Source: Lentilactobacillus raoultii
GTDB taxonomy: Bacteria > Bacillota > Bacilli > Lactobacillales > Lactobacillaceae
Assembly (NCBI RefSeq): GCF_900411375.1
Contig: NZ_LS423005.1
Coordinates: forward strand, 1 to 64,000
DNA length: 64,000 bases
Direction of reading: 5' to 3'
The position numbers were made by a program, and so were the translations under genes. Position 1 is the first letter of the stretch. Each line of letters starts with the position of its first letter. The notes under the pieces are model-generated. The model was not told the origin of the DNA, did no database searches, and worked only from the letters and a program-made list of their open reading frames with translations. Below are positions 1 to 7,898 of the stretch, one piece after another.

Positions 1-64
1 TGTTTTCAAGCGGAAAATTAATATTAGCTAGTTTTGAGAGAACGAAGTTCTTTCAGGAAAATAG

Positions 65-181
65 TGTGGTGGCGATAGCCAGAAGGAGACACCTGTTCCC
101 ATGCCGAACACAGCAGTTAAGCTTCTGCACGCCGAGAGTAGTTGGGGGATCGCCCCCTGCCAGGGTAGGACGTTGCCACGC
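65..181 (+). rRNA. rrf: 5S ribosomal RNA
   Basis: A 117-base segment shows the conserved 5S pattern: a 5' strand beginning TGTGGTGGCGA, the internal block CCCATGCCGAACACAG, the GGGGGATCGCCCCC hairpin, and a 3' strand ending GTTGCCACGCA that pairs with the start. Bases 1-64 are the 23S-5S spacer. No 23S sequence is recognisable in the window, so this is the distal end of an rRNA operon. Exact ends are uncertain by a few bases. The maturation enzyme for 5S (ribonuclease M5) is encoded at 29585-30145. Confidence 0.96.
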
Positions 182-190
182 AAACACGAA

Positions 191-230
191 TGAGGTTAAA
201 GCAATTAATAGTTGTTTTGACCTCATTTTC
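191..230 (+). terminator. Probable terminator after 5S rRNA
   Basis: The arms TGAGGTTAAA and TTTGACCTCA (one G-U pair) form a 10-bp stem with a 15-base loop, followed by TTTTCGTTT. The stem-plus-T layout fits an intrinsic terminator between the 5S gene and the tRNA. The T tract is interrupted, so some read-through into the tRNA is possible. Confidence 0.6.
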
Positions 231-309
231 GTTTAAACCGTGAGCCTGTTTTATAAATTAGTAGCCTAATAATATACGAAAGTATTATACAGTTTATCTG
301 GCTTCCTAT

Positions 310-382
310 GCCGTTTTAGCTCAGAAGGTAGAGCATTTCCATGGTAAGGAAAAGGTCCCGGGTTCAACTCCCGGAAACGGCT
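310..382 (+). tRNA. tRNA-Thr (anticodon GGT)
   Basis: A 73-base cloverleaf: acceptor stem GCCGTTT/AAACGGC, D arm GCTC...GAGC, anticodon stem TTTCC/GGAAA enclosing the loop ATGGTAA (anticodon GGT, reads ACC/ACT), T arm CCGGG-TTCAACT-CCCGG, and discriminator T. The CCA end is not encoded: the next bases are TAAAA. It sits just after the rRNA operon, a usual place for tRNA genes in lactobacilli. Confidence 0.96.
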
Positions 383-404
383 TAAAATAAGTGTATGAAA
401 TATT

Positions 405-442
405 AGACGTTGATCAGCTTCTATGGCTGCAACGTCTTTTTT
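405..442 (+). terminator. Terminator after tRNA-Thr
   Basis: Perfect 8-bp stem AGACGTTG/CAACGTCT with a 17-base loop, followed by a run of T (TTTTT). Classic intrinsic terminator for the rRNA/tRNA unit. Confidence 0.85.
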
Positions 443-500
443 GATTGCTGACTAAGATTAATTTGAATGACATAAAAATTTACTCAATATCAAATTAATG

Positions 501-529
501 TTGAGATATAATTACTTTCTTGCTATAAT
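501..529 (+). promoter_or_regulatory. Sigma-A type promoter of the 163-aa protein gene
   Basis: TTGAGA (501-506), a 17-base spacer and TATAAT (524-529), with TG at 521-522 giving an extended -10 element (TGCTATAAT). It lies 47 bases before the chosen start at 576. Confidence 0.75.
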
Positions 530-575
530 ATAATAACGAATGAAAGATCGTGAAAATGTAAAGGGAGTCATAGAA

Positions 576-1067
576 ATGGAGCCAAAAATTCGAATCAATT
601 TAAAAGAAAAAGGCGGTAACGATCGATTTTGTTTTTCTGCAAAATTTGAAAAATATGGGTTTAAATACACAGATCGATCTAAAACACATGCTCAACCCAC
701 ACTTTTATTGAAAGACGTGATGGATGAAGAAAGGAACCTTTTGACGGACCATCTGTGGTTCAACTTGACTAAAGGATTCAAAAATCTAGGCATTTTGCAT
801 GTTGGCGATGTTCTACGTTTCAATGGCCGAGTGAAATCTTATCAAAAGGGGTACCAGGGTCACCAACCGGAAATTAGTCGCACTTTGACAATTGATTATA
901 AAATTGATCGGCCTACTAAAGTCCAATTGAAGGATTGTTGTAATGACCAAAAGATTCACCAAACATTTTTGGGAGAAAATTGGCAGGTATGCAATCAAAT
1001 TTATGATATGTATCAAGCTGATTATCAATCTCGAGGAATTCCAGTTCCTTATTCTTCCTATTTTTAA
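576..1067 (+). CDS. Uncharacterised 163-aa protein
   Basis: I do not recognise a family. The reading frame is open from 540, but a clear ribosome site (AAAGGGAG, 560-567) lies 8 bases before the ATG at 576, so translation probably starts there. The product is soluble, with no signal peptide or membrane segment, and rich in Lys, Asp and Tyr. The central part (about residues 70-110: VGDVLRFNGRV, then SRTLTIDYKIDRP) has alternating strands that could be a small beta-barrel such as an OB-fold; that is only an impression. It has its own promoter and is separated by hairpins from the tRNA before it and the heme operon after it, so it is probably monocistronic. No function is proposed. Confidence 0.7.
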   Translation: MEPKIRINLKEKGGNDRFCFSAKFEKYGFKYTDRSKTHAQPTLLLKDVMDEERNLLTDHLWFNLTKGFKNLGILHVGDVLRFNGRVKSYQKGYQGHQPEISRTLTIDYKIDRPTKVQLKDCCNDQKIHQTFLGENWQVCNQIYDMYQADYQSRGIPVPYSSYF

Positions 1068-1093
1068 AATTGCTAATAGATAGTTTGGTAGTT

Positions 1094-1154
1094 TTTTCTC
1101 AAAAGGTCAACACCTTTTAGACAATTTAACAGATTACAATTTATTTTGAGAAAA
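1094..1154. promoter_or_regulatory. Inverted repeat and candidate promoter before the heme operon
   Basis: Two perfect inverted 11-mers, TTTTCTCAAAA (1094-1104) and TTTTGAGAAAA (1144-1154), are 39 bases apart. The second overlaps a possible -35 (TTGAGA, 1146-1151) that has TATTAA (1168-1173) at 16 bases. Between them AAAAGG/CCTTTT (1101-1118) can form a small hairpin. This could be an operator, or a weak terminator for the upstream gene. No canonical Fur box was seen. Function is inferred only. Confidence 0.35.
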
Positions 1155-1232
1155 TTTTAACAATATGTATTAACTTTTTTAAATAGGTCATGTAAAATTT
1201 ATTTGTACCTAAAAATTCTGGGGGGATTTATT

Positions 1233-2468
1233 ATGAATAAGAAGAATCACCATGTTGGCCAATGGATTTTGGCTGTTATTGCAATTTTGTTTATTGCATT
1301 GATTTCAATGCGACCGGTTAAGGCTGATCAAGCTAGTCTTGGTGATGGGTCTTACAGTGTTCCTGTAACATTATTAAAATCTGGTAGTAGTGCGACTTCA
1401 ATGGCCAATGTGTTTTTTAAAAACACCGCTAATGTTAAAGTCACTGGTTCACAATACCAAATCCAGTTAAACACTACTGGTGCGAATTACATTAAGTCAA
1501 TGACCATGGGAGGTCAGGCGGTGAATGAAGAAGATCGCTCAGGTTCAAATGCGACATTAACTGTGACGTTAACTAGTCCCAGTGACCTGATTCCCGTAAC
1601 ATTCGACTTACAGATGATACCGATTCTTGGTGCAATGAAACAATCAGCTCAATTTCAATTTGATTGGTCGAATGCGACTAGAACGGAAGGTGCCTCGACA
1701 AATGAATCGAGTGCTGGCAATAGTGGCGCAGCAACACCGGCTGCCACTTCGTCTTCAACATCTAGCACGCCAGTTGTTTCATCGTCAAGCAGTTCCGTTG
1801 TAACGAGGGAGCCCAATATGGTGGCCCCATCAACCGCAACCAAGAAGGCCACTAAGTCAAAGAAAGTGTCCAATAAAGCCAATGCAGCTACATGGAAATA
1901 CGTTGTCTTAAAGGCTGATTCTAATGCAAAATCAATGGCCAATAAGTACTATACTCACGTTGCACAAGTTAAAAAGATCAAGCACCATTATCAAGTTTTA
2001 CTAAAGGTTAGTTATAAAAAGTCGCTTAAATTAGGTTCTAAAGCCGTTCGGCCGATTTTAATCAATGGTCGAAAGCCGGCAAATATTAAATATGGATCAA
2101 CGACTAAGACATATACAATGACTTATTCATTCAATGTTAGTTCAACAAAGACATTGAAGAAGGTTATTGCCGGTAAAATTCATGTGAAGGTGCCTTATCT
2201 CAATATTAGCCAAACTTTCGGGATTAGATTTAAGTTTAGCCATGCTGCAACGACTTCTAAAACCGCGACAAAGGTAACCAAATCAAGCAGTCATCAATTA
2301 AAAGCTAAAACAGCCACGGCTTTACCAATTGCACGCAGTCAATCTAAGAGTAAAAGTGAACAATTACCACAAACTGGTAATGATCGGAATACTTCTGCCT
2401 CAGTTATTGGGGCAGTCCTTGGAAGCGGTCTCTTATTTAGCTGGGGGTTAAGTCATGAAATTAAATAA
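1233..2468 (+). CDS. Two-NEAT-domain LPXTG surface protein, probable heme capture
   Basis: A 411-aa cell-wall protein. The start is set by GGGGGGA (1220-1226) just before ATG 1233. Order: signal peptide (about 1-32), NEAT domain 1 (about 39-145), Ser/Thr/Ala linker, NEAT domain 2 (about 221-336), basic Ser/Lys linker, sorting signal LPQTG (378-382), hydrophobic segment and short tail. NEAT domains take heme from host or medium proteins; each here has the lip-helix signature (ATSMANVFF; AKSMANKYY). At the strand that normally carries the heme ligand motif YxxxY, domain 1 has M135/A139 and domain 2 has I325/F329, so neither keeps the usual ligand tyrosine. Heme binding may use other residues, or the protein may bind hemoproteins. 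First gene of the uptake operon; sortase A is at 47431-48150. Confidence 0.88.
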   Translation: MNKKNHHVGQWILAVIAILFIALISMRPVKADQASLGDGSYSVPVTLLKSGSSATSMANVFFKNTANVKVTGSQYQIQLNTTGANYIKSMTMGGQAVNEEDRSGSNATLTVTLTSPSDLIPVTFDLQMIPILGAMKQSAQFQFDWSNATRTEGASTNESSAGNSGAATPAATSSSTSSTPVVSSSSSSVVTREPNMVAPSTATKKATKSKKVSNKANAATWKYVVLKADSNAKSMANKYYTHVAQVKKIKHHYQVLLKVSYKKSLKLGSKAVRPILINGRKPANIKYGSTTKTYTMTYSFNVSSTKTLKKVIAGKIHVKVPYLNISQTFGIRFKFSHAATTSKTATKVTKSSSHQLKAKTATALPIARSQSKSKSEQLPQTGNDRNTSASVIGAVLGSGLLFSWGLSHEIK

Positions 2469-3318
2469 ATTGAAATTTCTACTGTTGATTTTTAGTTTTA
2501 TTATTTCGATTGCAAGTCTTTCAAGTTTCGAAACTGTCGCAAATGCTAAATCAGTTTCTTATAAAGCACTTCGCTATGGGGCAAACCAAACATCCATGGC
2601 AAGCGGCTATTTTGTGAGGCCAGCTACGGTAACTGTTAAACATCATCGATATGTTGTGACGATGCAAATTAAAACGGCTAAGAGTTTATCATCTTTTCCA
2701 GTAGCTGTAAATTGGGTTAATGGTGAAAAGCCCCAGCATGTTCGAAAAATTAAGGACCGGGCTGGCAATTCACACTATTTTTACTCATTTACAACCACTA
2801 ACCTGCGCAAAAAAGTTAACGCTAAATTAGCTATTGATGTTCCCAAGGTTTATAAGGCTCATCACTTAATCACTTTTAAGTTTAATCCAACAGGATTGCC
2901 AAGACTTGGTCGATCCACTGCTTCCACTGCTAAGGTGACAGTTTCCAAATCTCATCCCCAAAAGGCAGTTAAGAAAAAGCAAGTAACACGACCATCAGCG
3001 AGTAAGCGCACACATGTAAATAAGGAAAAAACAACTAATTCACCATCCAAACAAAATTCTTCGGCAAAAGCTGTTAGCCCCAAAAAGTCATCACAATCCA
3101 AAAAACAATCACAGCAGCCAAAAAAATTAAAACAAAGGGCATCGAGTTCTTCTAAAAAGCCAAGTTCGACTGTCAGTTCAACTCCCCATCAAAAAGCGGC
3201 TCCAAAGTCCAAATCAAAGGGTGTTCATTCAAAGAATCATACACCATGGATTGTTAGTGGCGTAGTCGCCGTAGTAGCGGCTATTGGGACTGGCTCTTGG
3301 TTGATTTATCGGCACTAG
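2455..3318 (+). CDS. Single-NEAT-domain membrane-anchored heme-binding protein
   Basis: A 287-aa protein whose start overlaps the previous gene by 14 bases (ATG 2455 after GGGGG), indicating translational coupling. Signal peptide 1-31, one NEAT domain (about 34-143) with lip helix QTSMASGYF, then about 110 residues rich in Lys/Ser/Gln, and a C-terminal membrane helix (about 264-285) ending LIYRH. There is no LPXTG, so it is held by the helix, not by sortase A. On the ligand strand it reads YKAHHLITFKF: Tyr133 stands where IsdA-type domains have the axial tyrosine, and His137 replaces the second tyrosine. It is the best heme-ligating NEAT domain of the operon, probably a relay from the wall to the ABC importer. 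Role by family and context. Confidence 0.86.
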   Translation: MKLNKLKFLLLIFSFIISIASLSSFETVANAKSVSYKALRYGANQTSMASGYFVRPATVTVKHHRYVVTMQIKTAKSLSSFPVAVNWVNGEKPQHVRKIKDRAGNSHYFYSFTTTNLRKKVNAKLAIDVPKVYKAHHLITFKFNPTGLPRLGRSTASTAKVTVSKSHPQKAVKKKQVTRPSASKRTHVNKEKTTNSPSKQNSSAKAVSPKKSSQSKKQSQQPKKLKQRASSSSKKPSSTVSSTPHQKAAPKSKSKGVHSKNHTPWIVSGVVAVVAAIGTGSWLIYRH

Positions 3319-3333
3319 GAGGCCTTAAAATAA

Positions 3334-4242
3334 ATGAAAGGGTCACGAAAAATTGGCTTAGTCTTTTTAGCGGTCATTGCCGTCATCGGAATCGGGTTAG
3401 GTCTTGTTTTTGGTTTTCGATCAACTAAGCCGCGTCAAACCAAGCCAAGAATTATCGCAACGACTTATGCCGTTGTCCAAATTGCGGACAAGTTGGACTT
3501 GCCATTAGTGGGCGTGCCGACAACGGCCAATAAAATACCCACTCGTTATAAAAATGTTGCTAAGGTTGGTAATCCGATGAATCCAAACGTGGAAAAAATT
3601 GCTGACTTAAAGCCGACAGTGATTTATTCTGTTACAACTTTAAAGGATCAATTTGGGAAAGCATTTTCTAAACGACACATTAAGCCCTATTTTTTAAATC
3701 TAACTAGTGTTAAAGATTTGGAGACGACGGTTGCTCAGATGGGAAAACGGTATCAGCGAACCACTCAAGCAAAGACAGCGATTAGCCAAATTAATCAGGC
3801 AAAGCGCCAAGCTAAAAAAATTGCTTTAACGCATCATCGACGCCCCCGTGTACTGGTCTTAATGGGTTTGCCTGGTGCTGCCTACATGATTGGCACCAAT
3901 CGTTCTTATGTTGGTAACTTGGTGGCCACTGCAGGTGGTCGAAATGTTTTTAGCTCATCAAATCAGGAATATATTCAACCAAATGATGAAGCGATTAAAA
4001 AAGCGAACCCAGACGTTATTCTCCGACTAGAGCACGCACTTCCGAAGATGGTGACAGCACAGTTTAAACAAGCGTTTAAAACTGATCCAATGTGGTCAAC
4101 TTTGTCAGCGGTTAAACATCATCGAGTTTATGATCTTCAGGAACCTGATTTCGATGCGACAGCTAATATGAAAGCTGCTACTGCAATTAAAAAGGTTTCA
4201 AAGTGGCTATACCCACAAAATGGGGGGGGCTCAATGCGGTGA
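3334..4242 (+). CDS. Heme ABC importer, substrate-binding protein (IsdE-like)
   Basis: 302 aa, after a strong AGGAGG site. Periplasmic-binding fold of the FecB/IsdE type (about 38-298). The N-terminus has a hydrophobic helix (about 8-28) but no cysteine at all in the protein, so it cannot be a lipoprotein; it is probably tethered by an uncleaved helix. Met82 in GNPMNPNVEKI and His234 in LRLEHALP sit where IsdE of Staphylococcus aureus has its Met and His heme ligands (placement from memory of the family). It would pass heme from NEAT proteins to the permease encoded next, whose start overlaps this stop codon. A siderophore or other metal chelate as substrate is possible, but the NEAT neighbours favour heme. 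Confidence 0.85.
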   Translation: MKGSRKIGLVFLAVIAVIGIGLGLVFGFRSTKPRQTKPRIIATTYAVVQIADKLDLPLVGVPTTANKIPTRYKNVAKVGNPMNPNVEKIADLKPTVIYSVTTLKDQFGKAFSKRHIKPYFLNLTSVKDLETTVAQMGKRYQRTTQAKTAISQINQAKRQAKKIALTHHRRPRVLVLMGLPGAAYMIGTNRSYVGNLVATAGGRNVFSSSNQEYIQPNDEAIKKANPDVILRLEHALPKMVTAQFKQAFKTDPMWSTLSAVKHHRVYDLQEPDFDATANMKAATAIKKVSKWLYPQNGGGSMR

Positions 4243-5195
4243 CAAAACGTGAAGTCATTTGTTATGTAGTGGTTATTATATTGTTGTTAGTCACTATTTT
4301 GGGATCGTTAATGGTTGGGACGACTTTCTTTTCACTAGAGCGCCTTTTAACGGCTTTCTTGGGTCACAATCAAACTGATTTAGCACTCCTGGTTCAAATT
4401 AGGTTGCCAAGAGTATTGGCAAGTTTAATTTGTGGTGGAATGTTGTCAGTTGCCGGCGCAATAAGTCAAGCGACTTTTCATAATTACTTAGCCGATCCCA
4501 GTATTTTAGGGGTTACTTCTGCGGGGAGCTTTCTAACGCTGTTGGCTGGCTTCGTAATCCCGGATTTTCCACTTGATAAGCTAATTTATGCATTTTTGGG
4601 AGGGGGATTGACGCTTGTTTTTCTTTCTTCAAGAACCCTCCTGAAAAATTCTTATAAATTAATTATTGTTGGTGTTGCCCTAAATTTAACGCTTTCTGGA
4701 CTTCAACAGTTGTTTTCCGGTAATTTGCTGGTTGGTACTAACTCATTTAACGGCATTACCTGGCCAGATACGTTAACACTATTGATAATGGGGGTCATCG
4801 GCCTCGCTTTTGCAATTATCTTTTCGCCCTGGGCTAATTATTTAAAAATGCCGGATTCGCAATTAGCACTTCGAGGGGTCACAGCTTCAAAGCTTCGATT
4901 GGTACTTCTGGTAATTGTTGTCTATTTGGCTTCGGGAGCGACTGCTGAAGTTGGGGTGGTTCCTTTTGTTGGTATTATTGTCCCTAACGTTGTTCGATAT
5001 TTGGTGGGACATGATTATCAAACAATTGTGCCATTGTCAATGCTACTGGGATCATGGCTATTACTAATGACTGACACCATCGGTCGAATTATTGTGTTAC
5101 CCGGGGAAATTCCTGTTGCAACAATTATGACAGTTCTGGGTGGGCCATTCTTAATCTGGATGTTGTGGAGGCAAAAATTTAATGAAATTAGATAA
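4239..5195 (+). CDS. Heme ABC importer, FecCD-family permease (IsdF-like)
   Basis: 318 aa, 8-10 membrane helices of the FecCD/BtuC family: RLPRVLASLICGGMLSVAGA near the start of the core, FVGIIVPNVVRYLVGHD (coupling region contacting the ATPase) and GEIPVATIMTVLGGPFLIWML at the end are typical. The frame is open from an ATG at 4203, but the GTG at 4239 forms a GTGA overlap with the preceding stop and lies 9 bases after a run of eight G (4222-4229), so I choose GTG. It forms the membrane channel for the binding protein upstream and the ATPase downstream, with which it overlaps by 14 bases. Confidence 0.9.
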   Translation: MTKREVICYVVVIILLLVTILGSLMVGTTFFSLERLLTAFLGHNQTDLALLVQIRLPRVLASLICGGMLSVAGAISQATFHNYLADPSILGVTSAGSFLTLLAGFVIPDFPLDKLIYAFLGGGLTLVFLSSRTLLKNSYKLIIVGVALNLTLSGLQQLFSGNLLVGTNSFNGITWPDTLTLLIMGVIGLAFAIIFSPWANYLKMPDSQLALRGVTASKLRLVLLVIVVYLASGATAEVGVVPFVGIIVPNVVRYLVGHDYQTIVPLSMLLGSWLLLMTDTIGRIIVLPGEIPVATIMTVLGGPFLIWMLWRQKFNEIR

Positions 5196-5946
5196 TGTTA
5201 GTTTTAGCTTTCAATCTGCTCACCCAATTATTCAGAATGTGTCCGCTGACATCCAACCCGGATCGATTCTTTCGATTGTTGGTCCAAATGGGGCTGGCAA
5301 GAGCACCCTTTTAAAATTAATGGCTCATCAATTGAAGCCAACTTCTGGCAAAATTAAAATTGATGACCGTTCGATTGACCAAATGAGTAATCTTCAACGT
5401 GCTTCAGAAATTGCAGTCGTTAATCAGCAAAATAATTTATATGAGGATATGCGGGTGATTGATGTAGTCAAAATGGGGCGGTTAGTAAAACATCATTTAT
5501 TATCAACAATTGAAGATAAAGAAGTTTTGCCCTTTCTGGAAATGACGAACGTAAGTGACTATGCCTACCGGGGGATGCTACAGCTTTCCGGTGGTCAGAG
5601 ACAGCGAGTTTGGATTGCAGCAGCGCTTGCACAAGAGCCCTATTATTTATTGCTGGATGAACCAACCACTTATTTAGATATTCGGTACCAATCAGAATTG
5701 ATGGCTATTATTCGAAACTTGCATCAAACTCAAAAGATAACGATTGTGATGATCCTTCACGACATTAATCAAGCTTTTAAAATTAGCGACCGACTATTGT
5801 TTATTAAAAATGGGCGATTAATTGCTAGTGGCAAACCGATTCAATTTTATGATGAGCAACTACTAAGCAGAGTCTTTCAAACGTCAATTCACATTGTCAA
5901 AATTCCCGGATACGGCCCCTATATTATTGAATTACCATCCAATTAA
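5182..5946 (+). CDS. Heme/iron-chelate ABC importer, ATPase
   Basis: 254 aa, single ABC ATPase of the FepC/FhuC class. Walker A GPNGAGKST (about 34-42), Q-loop in VVNQQNN, signature LSGGQRQRVW, Walker B YLLLDEP, D-loop TTYLD and switch histidine in ILHDINQAF are all intact. The ATG at 5182 overlaps the permease gene. It powers the importer and is the last gene of the operon; a strong bidirectional terminator follows at 5991-6050. All key residues are present, so the system should be active. Confidence 0.92.
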   Translation: MKLDNVSFSFQSAHPIIQNVSADIQPGSILSIVGPNGAGKSTLLKLMAHQLKPTSGKIKIDDRSIDQMSNLQRASEIAVVNQQNNLYEDMRVIDVVKMGRLVKHHLLSTIEDKEVLPFLEMTNVSDYAYRGMLQLSGGQRQRVWIAAALAQEPYYLLLDEPTTYLDIRYQSELMAIIRNLHQTQKITIVMILHDINQAFKISDRLLFIKNGRLIASGKPIQFYDEQLLSRVFQTSIHIVKIPGYGPYIIELPSN

Positions 5947-5990
5947 AGTAGGGGTTGCTGGGTGTTTTCGAATAATGATGGTTCAATTAA

Positions 5991-6050
5991 AATATTACTC
6001 CCGTCAAATCCTTAATTCTTCTAACAGATTTGACGGGAGTATTATTTTAA
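5991..6050. terminator. Bidirectional terminator between heme operon and ndh
   Basis: Long stem: TACTCCCGTCAAATC pairs with GATTTGACGGGAGTA around a 14-base loop, with T-rich sequence on the + side and A-rich sequence on the other. It can end both the rightward heme operon and the leftward ndh transcript. Confidence 0.9.
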
Positions 6051-6067
6051 TTTTGATTTATAACGAA

Positions 6068-7708
6068 TTACTTTTTATAAATTGATTGTGGCACACCGTA
6101 ACGTGAACGACCCCATGTCTTTTGAAGCCATGGAATAAACCAATAATCCAGTCCAAATGAACGACCAGAACCGTTCATCAAAGCTAATGCCACAAACAGT
6201 ACCCATGTGGTTGTCCAAGTCAGCATTCCAAAGAAGAAGAGACAAATGACCAATAGGTTTGCTAACCAAGTGAAGAAGCCAAAGAAGATCAGAACACCTA
6301 GAACAATTTCAAGCGGGCCCCAACCAGGATGAGCAGTCACTAGAAAGCTGACTGAATCGTTAACGTTGGCCATTCCATCAAAGAACAGTGCCAGGCCAAA
6401 GAAAAGTCTTAGTGGCACACTCCAAAGAACGTTGCTTCTTCTAGAAGTATTATACCCAAAAACGGTTCGGCCATTCTTAACTCTGAAGAATTCTTCCAGC
6501 AGATATTTAAACATGAAGTACCCTGAATGGATGCGCATAAAGTACATGATGTTCGTGAAGTGTTTCATGATGGTTGCAACCCAACCACGAATCCGCTTGC
6601 CACCAAAGACTTGCGCAATGCCATAGTAAGCACCGAAAGATACGGTGAAGCCCATGTTCTTATCTTTGAATTCCATATAGTTTTGATTGCCTTCGATATC
6701 AGCTGCCATATTGGTTGAAACGACGATCGCTTCATTTTCGGCTTCCTGCGCAGTTTGTGGGACAGCTCGTTCGGCACCCTCTTCGGTAGCATTTGCATCA
6801 TCGCCGGCAACGTAGATACTTTTATCTTCAAAGCCCTTTGCCTGTAGATACTTGTTGGTAACCAGTCGACCACCTCGACCGGCTTCGATTCCAAAGCTGT
6901 CTGCGATATGGTTGGTCTTAACACCGGCCGTCCAAATCAGGGTATCCGTGGCGATAGGATCCTGATCTTTAATTTCAACAGAGTTTTTGTTTACCTGAGT
7001 GATCATGGAACCAGTTCGAATTTCGACGTTGTTTTTCTTAAGATAATTCTCTGCATGTGCTGCGTTTGTTCGATCAAGCATATTGATAATGGTTGGTGCA
7101 GCTTCAACCAGCATAATCTTGATCTCACTCGGGTCAATTTTATTTTCGCGTGCCAAAACCTTCTTATAATCAATCAATTCACCAACCGTTTCGGCGCCGG
7201 TAAAGCCAGATCCGCAGACAACCAGTGTCAGCATTTCCTGTCGTTTTTGTGGATCGCGTTCCAAAGCACCTCTGCGAATGGTTAAGTTAATATGATCACG
7301 TAAGGTCATGGCATCTTCCATTGACCAAAGTGTAAAGCCGTTTTCTTTAACGCCAGGTGTACCGAAGTCGTTAGGTTCACCGCCCATACTGATTAACAGA
7401 CTATCAAACGGATAGGTCCCATTTTCGCCAATGACTTGCTTATTTTCTTTATCGACCTCCGTCACATTATCAGTAATCAATTGTACGTTTTTTTGTTTAT
7501 GAAAGATTCGCTGCAAATCATACTGAATACTATCAGGTGCCACCCGCTCCGTTGCAACTTCGTGTAATCGCGTCATATACGTAAAGTACGAATGACGATC
7601 AATTAAGGTAATCTGAACATCAGGATTCCCCTTGAAATGTTTGGCTAACTTTTTAGTGGCGTAAACGCCAGAAAAGCCGGCACCAATGACAACAATATTT
7701 TTTGCCAT
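6068..7708 (-). CDS. ndh: Type II NADH dehydrogenase with C-terminal DoxX-like membrane domain
   Basis: 546 aa. Non-proton-pumping NADH:quinone oxidoreductase on the inner face of the membrane. FAD-binding motif IGAGFSGVYA near the N-terminus, NADH-binding motif VCGSGFTGAETVGEL near residue 160, and the second FAD motif ending in VAGDDANA near 300. Unlike the usual NDH-2 of about 400 aa, it continues with about 140 residues containing four hydrophobic helices (about 410-520), similar to DoxX/quinone-associated membrane domains. Start ATG 7708 follows GGGGGAAGTT. It is divergent from cydA, so the pair makes a minimal NADH-to-oxygen chain. Similar long Ndh proteins occur in other lactobacilli. 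Confidence 0.92.
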   Translation of the reverse strand: MAKNIVVIGAGFSGVYATKKLAKHFKGNPDVQITLIDRHSYFTYMTRLHEVATERVAPDSIQYDLQRIFHKQKNVQLITDNVTEVDKENKQVIGENGTYPFDSLLISMGGEPNDFGTPGVKENGFTLWSMEDAMTLRDHINLTIRRGALERDPQKRQEMLTLVVCGSGFTGAETVGELIDYKKVLARENKIDPSEIKIMLVEAAPTIINMLDRTNAAHAENYLKKNNVEIRTGSMITQVNKNSVEIKDQDPIATDTLIWTAGVKTNHIADSFGIEAGRGGRLVTNKYLQAKGFEDKSIYVAGDDANATEEGAERAVPQTAQEAENEAIVVSTNMAADIEGNQNYMEFKDKNMGFTVSFGAYYGIAQVFGGKRIRGWVATIMKHFTNIMYFMRIHSGYFMFKYLLEEFFRVKNGRTVFGYNTSRRSNVLWSVPLRLFFGLALFFDGMANVNDSVSFLVTAHPGWGPLEIVLGVLIFFGFFTWLANLLVICLFFFGMLTWTTTWVLFVALALMNGSGRSFGLDYWFIPWLQKTWGRSRYGVPQSIYKK

Positions 7709-7801
7709 AGTAACTTCCCCCTTACAAAGTTTGACGATAAGTTAAGCAATTAAAAATATATAATGAAATGAATAATAGCATAACCTATTCTTACCATTCA
7801 T

Positions 7802-7830
7802 ATTATAAAAGCCTGCGGCCAGATTGTCTA
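7802..7830 (-). promoter_or_regulatory. ndh promoter
   Basis: Read on the minus strand: TAGACA (7830-7825), 17-base spacer, TATAAT (7807-7802). It points into ndh, 94 bases before its start codon. Confidence 0.7.
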
Positions 7831-7860
7831 ATGAATGCCATTACAAAACGAAAAAAATAT

Positions 7861-7880
7861 TTGTGAGATTCTTTTCACAA
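7861..7880. promoter_or_regulatory. Rex-like dyad in the ndh/cydA intergenic region
   Basis: TTGTGAGATTCTTTTCACAA, with flanks extending the dyad to 9-bp arms (8 of 9 pair). Half-sites match the Rex operator halves TTGTGA/TCACAA, but they are 8 bases apart where the usual Rex site has 6. It lies between the two divergent promoters. Rex is the NADH/NAD+ sensing repressor of cyd and ldh genes in many Firmicutes. An isolated TTTCACAA half-site is also present near 7941-7949. Confidence 0.45.
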
Positions 7881-7898
7881 GTATTCGTGTGCCTGTGA

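Noticed and set aside
1201-2468. First surface protein as a general adhesin
   Set aside because: Both folded parts show NEAT lip-helix signatures and the gene leads a heme-importer operon, so heme-related binding is more likely, even without YxxxY.
6565-7285. Several open frames on both strands inside ndh
   Set aside because: They overlap the full-length Ndh gene in other frames, without ribosome sites or recognisable proteins.
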